Source: Desulfobacterales bacterium (GTDB taxonomy: Bacteria > Desulfobacterota > Desulfobacteria > Desulfobacterales > JAUWMJ01). Taken from it: a DNA stretch of 6,605 nucleotides. The notes under the pieces are model-generated. The model did not search any database. It saw only the letters and a list, made by a program, of their open reading frames with translations, and had not been told where the DNA came from. This document shows, piece by piece, positions 1-5,559 of the stretch (position 1 is the first letter of the stretch; each line of letters opens with the position of its first letter). The position numbers and the translations under genes were made by a program. The DNA lies in assembly GCA_030613225.1 (NCBI GenBank), contig JAUWMJ010000184.1, forward strand, positions 1-6,605, given 5' to 3'.

Positions 1-16
1 TGCAGGATATATCGTA

Positions 17-97
17 GTGACCCGATATTTATGATTTGATGCACAGATTATCTAATCTTTTAATTAATTTACGCAAAATCATGAAATATCAGGTCAC
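17..97. repeat. Imperfect inverted repeat, arms of 21-22 bp
   Basis: The arm at 17-37 (GTGACCCGATATTTATGATTT) without its last base is nearly the reverse complement of the arm at 76-97; the full arms differ by one mismatch and one single-base indel. The 38-bp centre is AT-rich and itself contains a smaller palindrome, AGATTA-TC-TAATCT, at 45-58. A transcript would fold into a long hairpin, but there is no T-run to mark a classic terminator. It lies beside the transposase relic, so it could be the end of a decayed mobile element or a MITE-like unit. That origin is inference. Confidence 0.55.
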
Positions 98-210
98 CCC
101 GCACAGTATAGGTTGATATCGGCTGGAGAAAAAATTTTTAACCCCCGGACCAGGTTCAAAGGTAACATTATTTCCAAATGCGGTTACTCTGGCAATCAAC
201 AGTTTTTATC

Positions 211-239
211 TTGACACTCAATTATAAAAATATTATAAT
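211..239 (+). promoter_or_regulatory. Full-consensus sigma70-type promoter
   Basis: TTGACA at 211-216 and TATAAT at 234-239 are both perfect hexamers, separated by 17 bp, the optimal housekeeping-sigma spacing. Transcription would start near 246 and run rightwards, through the transposase relic in antisense and on towards the gene at 617, leaving an untranslated leader of about 370 nt. No ORF starts soon after it. It may be an outward-facing promoter left by a mobile element, or may make a non-coding transcript. The match itself is certain; its use in the cell is inferred. Confidence 0.6.
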
Positions 240-240
240 T

Positions 241-396
241 TCAGATTGATACTTGGTACTTTTTCTACCATGCGAAAAAGTTTTCTATGTCCTATCGAAG
301 TTTATATGCTGCTGCTATCTGTTCGGCTGACAAATCATAATGGTTTGTAGCAACTATGTATTTTGCACCATCAAGTTCAACCATATTGGCTTTAAC
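241..396 (-). pseudogene. Decayed IS4-type transposase fragment
   Basis: The reverse strand read from 396 to 241 gives about 50 residues resembling the C-terminal catalytic part of IS4-type DDE transposases: VELDGAKYIVATNHYDLS, then AEQIAAAYKLR, a stop, DIENFFAW, a stop, and KKYQ. In this family the pattern is usually LRWDIE-FF-WWK, so the two stops (TAG at 294-292 and 267-265) fall where tryptophan (TGG) is expected. This fits point mutation of a formerly working gene. The frame is lost on both sides: a stop at 243-241, and no recognisable continuation above 396. The rest of the transposase is missing or unrecognisable. Family assignment is from remembered motifs. Confidence 0.65.
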
Positions 397-616
397 AGAT
401 GACCTTCAAACCTCATTTCCAAAGGCATGTTGCTTTGGGATTCAAGCGGCGGTATTTGAATCATCGCGTCAATAGCTGGTTAGAATAAATTACCAAATGA
501 TGATACATACTTTTTCTTAAAAAGATCTAACACACGCAACATATTTATAACCTCATCATAGATGAATAGTATAAGGCAATTAAACAAAAACATAACTCCA
601 GTGAAAGGAAAGAATT
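397..616. other. Gene-free stretch, possibly more decayed reverse-strand coding DNA
   Basis: No intact gene is visible. The reverse strand has a readable but interrupted frame between roughly 560 and 400, including AIDAMIQIPPLESQS and LRVLDLFKKK around one stop. That would suit eroded coding DNA, but I cannot assign it to a family. The last 60 bases before 617 are AT-rich and must contain the local leader of the next gene; I see no convincing -35/-10 pair there. Confidence 0.35.
605..612 (+). promoter_or_regulatory. Ribosome binding site for the gene at 617
   Basis: The purine run AAGGAAAG lies 4 nt before the ATG at 617, with its AGGA core 7 nt upstream. This supports 617 over the next in-frame ATG at 680. 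Confidence 0.6.
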
Positions 617-1339
617 ATGGCAAAACAAGAAAAAGATTCAGCTATTACAGACCATGAAAACATTTCAAGTATTAACGCTATGAAGCAATCCATTTCAGAT
701 ACAGAAACAAGGGTTCTGCACCAGTTAATGTCTGCGCGAACTGTTGAATCTGTGGAATCTTGTATCAGTTATTCGAGATTTCTCAGAATGTCCGGGCTGA
801 CTTCTGAAAATTATCCACTGTTTCTGAAAATGCTGGAAATAGAAAATCATTGGGTACTGGACGCCTTGATTGGAGATCAAGATCCCTTTTTACTGCTGTC
901 GACAATTCCACCCAATAATTTCTTGGTTTCCAGATGTTTCCGGCTGCTAACAAGGTGGCGAGCAGGTGGCATTTACCCGAAGACTCTGGCAATCGTGCTT
1001 GGTGTGCTCCAAAATTCGTATAGTTCTCCACGTGATGGATATAAAATTTATCCGTTAACTATCTCAGACATCGACAACCTCGGAAAACACCTTGAACAAG
1101 AGAAGGGGCAGAGCGATTCGAGCAATAGAGTTATTCTGGATATTCTTGAGAAAATTGGAAACCTTGAAGGATTACAGTTAGATGATAACATGGAACAGGT
1201 GGCGAGACAAGCCCTGAAGATTAGAACCGCCCTTTTCGACAACACCAAAATGTTGGAAGATATAATCCCACAGGTTCTGATTGTGCGTGGAGATTACCGT
1301 GAAGACGAAGTGGCGCCGCGGTACCTTTTTGCCGACTAA
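617..1339 (+). CDS. Hypothetical protein, first member of a tandem paralogue pair
   Basis: I do not recognise this 240-residue protein. It has no signal peptide, membrane segment, cysteine cluster or nucleotide-binding motif that I can see. The first 30 residues are polar and probably flexible (MAKQEKDS...). From about residue 32 it looks like a compact, mainly helical domain. It shares with the next gene the blocks PLFLK-LEIENHWV-DALIG, DPFLLLS, GGIY-K-L, LGVLQ, YSSP--GY-IYPLTI, GKHL--EKGQ and NR-IL-IL. By hand count the two are about 58% identical over roughly 150 residues, so they arose by duplication. It lacks the repeat-bearing tail of its neighbour and ends in a short acidic/aromatic segment (RYLFAD). 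The stop is 32 nt before the next gene's start, in the same direction, so they are probably one operon. Probably cytoplasmic. That it is a real gene is well supported by the intact homologous neighbour; function unknown. Confidence 0.85.
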   Translation: MAKQEKDSAITDHENISSINAMKQSISDTETRVLHQLMSARTVESVESCISYSRFLRMSGLTSENYPLFLKMLEIENHWVLDALIGDQDPFLLLSTIPPNNFLVSRCFRLLTRWRAGGIYPKTLAIVLGVLQNSYSSPRDGYKIYPLTISDIDNLGKHLEQEKGQSDSSNRVILDILEKIGNLEGLQLDDNMEQVARQALKIRTALFDNTKMLEDIIPQVLIVRGDYREDEVAPRYLFAD

Positions 1340-1359
1340 TACGAGTGCTAACAGTACAC

Positions 1360-1366
1360 AAGGAGG
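1360..1366 (+). promoter_or_regulatory. Strong ribosome binding site fixing the start at 1372
   Basis: AAGGAGG is a near-perfect Shine-Dalgarno sequence with 5 nt before the ATG at 1372. It makes that ATG a much better start than the in-frame GTG at 1345, which lies upstream of the site. Confidence 0.85.
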
Positions 1367-1371
1367 AAAAG

Positions 1372-2214
1372 ATGACAGCTTTTGATTATACTGAAAATTG
1401 GACGGAAGAAAATATCCAAGAAATTGAAAACAGGCTATTACAGGGAATTTTCCAGTGCAGAACCACCGAGGCGGTTGAAGCTGCAATTACCTATTCCGAC
1501 TTTCTGAGCACCGTAGGAATAACGCCGGAAAATTGTCCCCTCTTTTTAAAGATTCTCGAGATTGAGAACCACTGGGTTATAGATGCGCTGATCGGAGAAC
1601 GCGATCCATTTTTGCTGTTATCTGCGGTGCAACCCAACGACTACATCGTCCATCGGATTTTCGGAATGATGACAAAGTGGCACAAAGGGGGTATTTATGA
1701 AAAAAATCTTTCCGTCATTCTAGGAGTACTTCAATCCGTATACAGCTCGCCGAAAGAAGGGTACAGGATTTATCCCCTGACGATTGCCAATCTCAATGCA
1801 ATGGGCAAGCATTTAGACAAGGAGAAAGGGCAGGATGACCCGCTGAACAGAATCATATTGGAAATTCTCGATAAACTTTCCGAACTTGAAGACACCGACA
1901 ATTCGGATATGGAGGAAGTCTCCATTCACGCCAGTAATATCAGAAATGCATTTTTTGATGATCGGTTAAAAATGGATGGAGTTATCCCGCCTGTACTTCT
2001 GGTGACCTTCGATGAACGCAAGGAAAATCCGCCCAGAAAACGTGAAACTATTACGGTCGAATCAAGAAAACCGCAGACGGGTGCCGCTGCGCCGAGTGAG
2101 AAAAAAGGCCCGGTTGCCGCTGCGCCGAGTGAGATAAAAGGCCCGGTTGCCAGAGCGCCGCGTGAGAAAAAAGAGCCGGCTGGTCCTGAAAAAGCTAAAG
2201 ACCTTGATAAATAA
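1372..2214 (+). CDS. Hypothetical protein, second paralogue with repeat-bearing tail
   Basis: Unrecognised family; 280 residues from the ATG preferred on ribosome-binding-site grounds. Residues from about 18 to 205 form the same helical-looking domain as the preceding gene, with the shared blocks LEIENHWV, DPFLLLS, GGIY, LGVLQ and IYPLTI strictly kept. From about residue 215 the protein changes to a Lys/Arg/Pro/Ala-rich tail. Residues 238-270 are three 11-residue repeats of the form AAAPSEKKGPV, AAAPSEIKGPV, ARAPREKKEPA, followed by a charged end (KAKDLDK). The tail should be disordered, basic and extended, and could bind nucleic acid, an acidic partner or a surface. No signal peptide or membrane segment is visible. 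Because the core is conserved while the ends differ, the two paralogues probably have related but distinct jobs, perhaps as a heteromeric pair (inference). No terminator follows directly. Confidence 0.88.
   Translation: MTAFDYTENWTEENIQEIENRLLQGIFQCRTTEAVEAAITYSDFLSTVGITPENCPLFLKILEIENHWVIDALIGERDPFLLLSAVQPNDYIVHRIFGMMTKWHKGGIYEKNLSVILGVLQSVYSSPKEGYRIYPLTIANLNAMGKHLDKEKGQDDPLNRIILEILDKLSELEDTDNSDMEEVSIHASNIRNAFFDDRLKMDGVIPPVLLVTFDERKENPPRKRETITVESRKPQTGAAAPSEKKGPVAAAPSEIKGPVARAPREKKEPAGPEKAKDLDK
2083..2181 (+). repeat. Three tandem 33-bp coding repeats
   Basis: Units at 2083-2115, 2116-2148 and 2149-2181 stay in frame with the 280-residue protein. The first two are nearly identical at DNA level; the third is more diverged (GCCAGAGCGCCGCGTGAG at its start). 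They encode an Ala/Pro/Lys-rich 11-residue motif. Such arrays grow and shrink by slippage or unequal exchange, so the copy number may vary between strains. Confidence 0.9.
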
Positions 2215-2276
2215 AAAGGGAGAGACAGTCGAAAGATAGAATATTATCAAAATAACTTATTCCAAAGAGAGAAATA

Positions 2277-2332
2277 AATAGCGTTCTCCAGAGGGAAGCC
2301 TTAAAAAAAGGTACCCAAAGGAGGACGTTATT
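2277..2332 (+). ncRNA. Candidate structured RNA hairpin hiding a Shine-Dalgarno-like site
   Basis: AATAGCGTTCTCC (2277-2289) pairs with GGAGGACGTTATT (2320-2332) as a 13-bp stem with two G-U pairs. Inside it GGG (2293-2295) pairs with CCC (2314-2316), and CCTT (2299-2302) with AAGG (2308-2311), closing an A5 loop. The whole is a 56-nt rod. The purine run AAAGGAGG (2317-2324) looks like a ribosome binding site and its GGAGG is inside the 3' arm. However, no ATG, GTG or TTG follows at the right spacing; only ATT and then a stop. It lies 62 nt after the stop of the 280-residue gene. It may be an mRNA 3' structure, a small RNA, or a palindromic repeat unit. The pairing is visible; any role is inferred. 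Confidence 0.45.
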
Positions 2333-2393
2333 AAGGAATAGCCAAGTATTGTTCATGTTAAATGGGCAGGAAGAGTGCTGATTCCCAGGGAAG

Positions 2394-2410
2394 GCGCATC
2401 CAAGATGCGC
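2394..2410 (+). repeat. Perfect 7-bp hairpin
   Basis: GCGCATC-CAA-GATGCGC is a perfect stem with a three-base loop. It is GC-rich and stable but not followed by a T-run, so it is not a standard intrinsic terminator. It may be part of a longer structured transcript with the hairpin at 2277-2332. Confidence 0.5.
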
Positions 2411-2528
2411 AAACACGGGATACCGGTTGCAATTAGTCCTGACCGCAAGCCAAGTTTAAAGACAATATGCGCTAACTTGCCCGAAGAAACAACTCGTTGT
2501 CAATGTAGCAAAAATGCATCATAGGCCC

Positions 2529-2543
2529 TGGCAGGAGCATTGC
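2529..2543 (+). promoter_or_regulatory. Candidate sigma54 (RpoN) -24/-12 promoter
   Basis: TGGCAGGAGCATTGC has the GG and GC dinucleotides exactly 10 bp apart. It matches the TGGCACR-N4-TTGC consensus at every fixed position except one (G for C at position 6). Transcription would begin near 2555 and run rightwards. The only candidate downstream is a weak 54-codon ORF at 2808 and, much further, the gene at 3451. The same bases can form a hairpin (CCTGGCA with TGCCGGG), which weakens the promoter reading. No upstream activator site was identified. Confidence 0.4.
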
Positions 2544-2807
2544 CGGGTAAATACTCGAGACCTTTGAAAAATGGTAATTATTGAATATTTCGAGGATAGC
2601 GCTAAAGCTTCACTAAAGTGCCGAAAATTGAGCCTGTCGAAACGAAGCGTAGATCCCGCTCATCGGGGACGCAGAATTCGGGCAGATAAGCGCAGACTTC
2701 GAAAAGTGCCGTTTTGCAAAGGTCTCACACAGTCTTTATAGAAGTAGTACCTGATTGGTACAGGAGATGTCCACATTAAAGTATATGATTTTGAAAAACC
2801 AGGAAAA

Positions 2808-2972
2808 ATGACGAACTCCGGCAGCTCATCGCTAAAACTGGAGTTAAGTGAGCTGCAGCGAAAGATTTTGTTAAAAGCCTGTAAAATCTATCGGGCAAAA
2901 ATTCCCAGTTATTTGAGTTCAAAACAGACAGAAGTGCAGGTTGTTGACGAGTTGATTGAAAAACTCACATAA
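2808..2972 (+). CDS. Doubtful small ORF, 54 residues
   Basis: An ATG at 2808 opens a 54-residue frame beginning MTNSGSSSLKLELSELQ and ending ELIEKLT. It would be a small charged helical protein. Only a short AGGA (2801-2804) precedes it, closer to the start than usual. The frame stays open upstream to about 2749 (reading DVHIKVYDFEKPGK), without a good start codon in that stretch. So this may be the end of an eroded gene rather than a small intact one. I do not recognise it. Confidence 0.25.
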   Translation: MTNSGSSSLKLELSELQRKILLKACKIYRAKIPSYLSSKQTEVQVVDELIEKLT

Positions 2973-3381
2973 ACACGGTTCGACAAGACCGTCGGGTTCG
3001 TTTCTTAAGTTGTAAATTACCCAGCAGAAGGGCCGGGGGTTTTGGAATTCACTGCCTTTATATCACCAGGGACTTTCAGTTAGGCTGATTACCGATTGTT
3101 ATGGGTAGTATAAGATGTAGCGCGCATAATGAAAGAGCAATCGGTGTCGCTTTAAATGAAGCCCGGCAATGCACAACATCATCTAAATCGGCATCCACAC
3201 CGAATAAACAACCCAGCGGTCTCCGGCCTGCCAAAAGCATTTTAGCGCCCCATTAACATACGAAGGAACTTATAACCGATATATCATTCGAGATCGGATG
3301 GGTACATGCTTTAGCCTGAGTATACTTTTTCATATTTGATAGGTTTTTTGTCTGTATACCATTTACGATTAGATAAACTGC

Positions 3382-3409
3382 TTGAGAATATTGCCCTTGT
3401 GCAGATAAT
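3382..3409 (+). promoter_or_regulatory. Probable promoter of the coiled-coil gene
   Basis: TTGAGA (3382-3387) and GATAAT (3404-3409), 16 bp apart, each match the sigma70 hexamers at five of six positions. The predicted start near 3416 would give a leader of about 35 nt to the ATG at 3451, which is a sensible length. Confidence 0.45.
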
Positions 3410-3436
3410 TTTTTAACCCAGGTTAGGATCATTTTT

Positions 3437-3443
3437 GAGGGAG
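3437..3443 (+). promoter_or_regulatory. Ribosome binding site for the coiled-coil gene
   Basis: GAGGGAG lies 7 nt before the ATG at 3451 and supports that start, from which the receiver-like beta-1 strand begins within five residues. Confidence 0.7.
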
Positions 3444-3450
3444 TATTTAG

Positions 3451-5559
3451 ATGACCGATCGCCGAGTTATGGTCATGGACAACAACAACGACCTCGTCGA
3501 AATAATACGTAATGCATTGATGCCTTACGGGTATGAAGCGCAATTGGTGGAAGCCGGCGAAAATGGCATTCATATCGTTAAATCACTCAGGCCCGATGCG
3601 GTTTTTGTTGCTGCAGAACAGTCAGATAAATCCAGGCTGGCGCTTTGCAGCAAAGCCAAAAAAGTGGTCGGCAGTCAAATACCGGTTATCCTGATTTCTT
3701 CTAATATTCCCAAATCCGATCTTGATCTGCATGGTAAGCAAAGATATCATGCGGATGCCTATCTTAATAAAATGGATTTTCTCAATGGCGAATTCGTGGA
3801 GAAAGTATCCACGCTGATCGATTTAAAACCCGTCGAGCAGGTAGACGCAGTGCCATTCTCCGATCCCTCCTTACCGGATGCAGCAAAAAAGTGGTTCGTT
3901 GATCAGTCTGACAAACGATTGGACGCTACATCAGAAGCATTATCAGGAAATGAAACTGTTGAGAAACCCTTGGACGCACTTGATGATGAGCCCTTTTGGC
4001 TGGACGAACTTTACAAAAAAATTATCAGTGACGACACAAGCGACAAAGGCAACGACTCGTCGCAAGCCGAAAACGATGTGGATCGTTATCTATCGGAAGA
4101 ATCACATACCGATGATGACTTGGAACAACGTCTTCGCGAACAGGAAATAGAAATCGCCGGCCTTAAGGCTAAGATTGAAGAAACGCTACGCGAGGCACGA
4201 AGCTCCCCGTTTTCAAAAGACTATTTAAATCTTCGCGAAGGCATGGCGCAAAAGGAAAGGCAGATTGTTCAGCTTACCGAAAAACTTGGGAAATACCGCA
4301 GCCAGGCTTTAACCGGTGATGAACGGCTCAGAGATCTGGCAAAGCGTATGTTCAACCTAAAGGCTGAACTGGAACAGAGTCAAGCCCGAAAAAAAGAGCT
4401 GTCTCTTCGCCATGAGACAATACATACCGAATTGGCCAAGCTGAACGAGATCTTTAATGAATCGAGGAAGCATTACGATGCAATAATCGATAAGATAAAT
4501 AAGGAGCACGAAGTTTCTGTAGAAAAGCTGTCTGAAAAGCACAAGGAAACGGTCGTTTCTTTAAAAAAGCAAGTGCAGCAGGAGAAAATCAATGCCAAAG
4601 CTTTTAGAGAAAGTAAATATCAGAAAAAGCTTGACAAATTACAGGTCGAACATGATGCAATAATCGATAAGATAAATAAGGAGCACGAAGTTTCTGTAGA
4701 AAAGCTGTCTGAAAAGCACAAGGAAACGGTCGTTTCTTTAGAAAAGCAAGTGCAGCAGGAGAAAATCAATTCCAAAGCTTTTAGAGAAAATGAATATCAG
4801 AAAAAGTTTGACAAAATACAGATCGAACATGATGCAATGATTGACTCCTTAAGGGAACAAATTGAAAAAGAAAACACTAAAGCCGCGAATGCGGCAGACA
4901 TTAAATGGCAGGAGCGAATCGAAAAGCAGCAGCGCGAATATGACGAAAGCATAACGCAGTTGAAAAAAGATCACAAGAATGAGCTTCAAAGTTTCAAATC
5001 AGGAGTCGGCGGGATGCAGGACCTCCTTGACACTGAAATAAACGCTCTAATGGTCGAACATAAGGCAACAGTTGACATTTTAAAAGAAGAACACCATGCA
5101 ACGGTTGCCTCTTTGAAAAAGCAAATTGAAAAAGAAAAAGAAACAGCTAAAGCCAAGTTCAAGGCCATACTCGACTCACATCAGGAGTTCCAAAAATTAC
5201 AGCGAGGACATAATGACCTTATCCCCAAACTCAAAAAAGAGCATGCTGAAGAAGTCACGCGATTCAATGCCGAACTTAAAAAGACCATAAAAAAGTATCA
5301 AGAGGAATTAAAGACCCTCGATAAAAAATACAAGCAAGATCTGCATGACCTCGATAAGAAATATTCTTCAGAACTTGCCGGAATTAAGAAGGAAAAAAAC
5401 ACCGAGATTGATGACCTCAAAAAGAAAGCGGCCAGAGACGCTGAAAAGAGTGCTGAAATACTTACAGAGGAGCAAAAAGCACACAAGGAGACGCGTATTC
5501 GGTTAGAATCGAAGTTAGTCGAAAAATTAGTCGCCAAGGCAAAGCGGGGTTCTACATAA
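3451..5559 (+). CDS. FrzS-like protein: pseudo-receiver domain plus long coiled coil
   Basis: Three parts are visible in 702 residues. Residues 1-126 have the response-regulator receiver pattern: hydrophobic strand VMVMD, then RPDAVFVA, IPVILIS and HADAYLNK. Key residues are degenerate. D10 is followed by Asn, the usual phospho-accepting Asp site is Ala (A54, with A55-E56 after it), S83 fills the Thr/Ser place, and K107 is kept but followed by Met instead of Pro. Residues 127-223 are an acidic, Ser-rich linker with a hydrophobic patch DDEPFWLDELYKKI at 178-191. Residues 224-695 are almost continuous charged heptad-like coiled coil, entered through KDYLNLRE (256-263). This order and the non-canonical receiver recall FrzS of Myxococcus xanthus, a polar protein of type IV pilus-driven motility whose receiver is also atypical. 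By analogy it may be a phosphorylation-independent polar or cytoskeletal scaffold; that is inference, and long coiled coils give misleading similarities. No signal peptide or membrane segment. Its stop overlaps the next start. Confidence 0.75.
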   Translation: MTDRRVMVMDNNNDLVEIIRNALMPYGYEAQLVEAGENGIHIVKSLRPDAVFVAAEQSDKSRLALCSKAKKVVGSQIPVILISSNIPKSDLDLHGKQRYHADAYLNKMDFLNGEFVEKVSTLIDLKPVEQVDAVPFSDPSLPDAAKKWFVDQSDKRLDATSEALSGNETVEKPLDALDDEPFWLDELYKKIISDDTSDKGNDSSQAENDVDRYLSEESHTDDDLEQRLREQEIEIAGLKAKIEETLREARSSPFSKDYLNLREGMAQKERQIVQLTEKLGKYRSQALTGDERLRDLAKRMFNLKAELEQSQARKKELSLRHETIHTELAKLNEIFNESRKHYDAIIDKINKEHEVSVEKLSEKHKETVVSLKKQVQQEKINAKAFRESKYQKKLDKLQVEHDAIIDKINKEHEVSVEKLSEKHKETVVSLEKQVQQEKINSKAFRENEYQKKFDKIQIEHDAMIDSLREQIEKENTKAANAADIKWQERIEKQQREYDESITQLKKDHKNELQSFKSGVGGMQDLLDTEINALMVEHKATVDILKEEHHATVASLKKQIEKEKETAKAKFKAILDSHQEFQKLQRGHNDLIPKLKKEHAEEVTRFNAELKKTIKKYQEELKTLDKKYKQDLHDLDKKYSSELAGIKKEKNTEIDDLKKKAARDAEKSAEILTEEQKAHKETRIRLESKLVEKLVAKAKRGST
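4477..4830 (+). repeat. Tandem 177-bp duplication inside the coiled coil
   Basis: Copies at 4477-4653 and 4654-4830 encode residues 343-401 and 402-460 (59 residues each). I count 7 differences in 177 bases, about 96% identity, with the first 87 bases identical. A partial third copy (GATGCAATGATTGAC) starts at 4831. A 59-residue unit is not a whole number of heptads (8.4), so each copy shifts the heptad register unless a stutter compensates. Confidence 0.92.

Larger units (their letters stand above)
2215..2807. other. Gene-free stretch with several hairpins
   Basis: No convincing gene is present on either strand. There are short open frames, such as one at about 2350-2523 forward (reading GRVLIPREGASKMRKHG), but no start with a ribosome site and no family I can name. 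The notable contents are the stem at 2277-2332, the perfect hairpin at 2394-2410 and a sigma54-like site at 2529-2543, listed separately. The segment TGAGCCTGTCGAA at 2629-2641 is the reverse of a TTCGACAGGCTCA motif that I recall as a widespread intergenic repeat; its 10-bp core recurs at 6211-6220. Confidence 0.5.
2973..3450. other. Intergenic region upstream of the coiled-coil gene
   Basis: No convincing gene. ACCGATTG (3091-3098) and CAATCGGT (3138-3145) are a perfect 8-bp inverted repeat 39 bp apart. A reverse-strand 54-codon frame spans 3240-3076 but has no ribosome site and no recognisable similarity, so I do not call it. The last 70 bases hold the probable promoter and ribosome site of the 702-residue gene. 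Confidence 0.5.

Noticed and set aside
1345..1371. Upstream GTG start for the second paralogue
   Set aside because: The strong AAGGAGG site lies downstream of this GTG and fits the ATG at 1372; the extra nine residues are just the translated ribosome site region.
2083..2181. CRISPR-like or intergenic satellite repeats
   Set aside because: The 33-bp units are contiguous, in frame and inside a coding region.
2215..2260. Intrinsic terminator directly after the second paralogue
   Set aside because: No stem followed by a T-run is present in this stretch.
2195..2416. Reverse-strand frame of 73 codons after the second paralogue
   Set aside because: Phe/Ser/Leu-rich composition typical of the reverse of purine-rich DNA; no ribosome site; overlaps the hairpins.
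2645..2700. Possible cyclic-di-GMP riboswitch suggested by GGGACGCAGAATTCGGGC
   Set aside because: Only a short string resembles the aptamer; the other conserved aptamer segments and the second stem could not be found.
2760..2812. Resemblance of VHIKVYDFEKPGK to the N-terminal segment of the flagellar switch protein FliM
   Set aside because: Only about ten residues resemble it and what follows does not match FliM.
3076..3240. Reverse-strand 54-codon frame
   Set aside because: No ribosome site and no recognisable similarity; another frame of the same stretch reads equally well, so coding is not supported.
3253..3573. Reverse-strand frame of 106 codons overlapping the start of the coiled-coil gene
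   Set aside because: It runs through that gene's promoter, ribosome site and receiver-coding region and has no recognisable protein features; the forward gene is far better supported.
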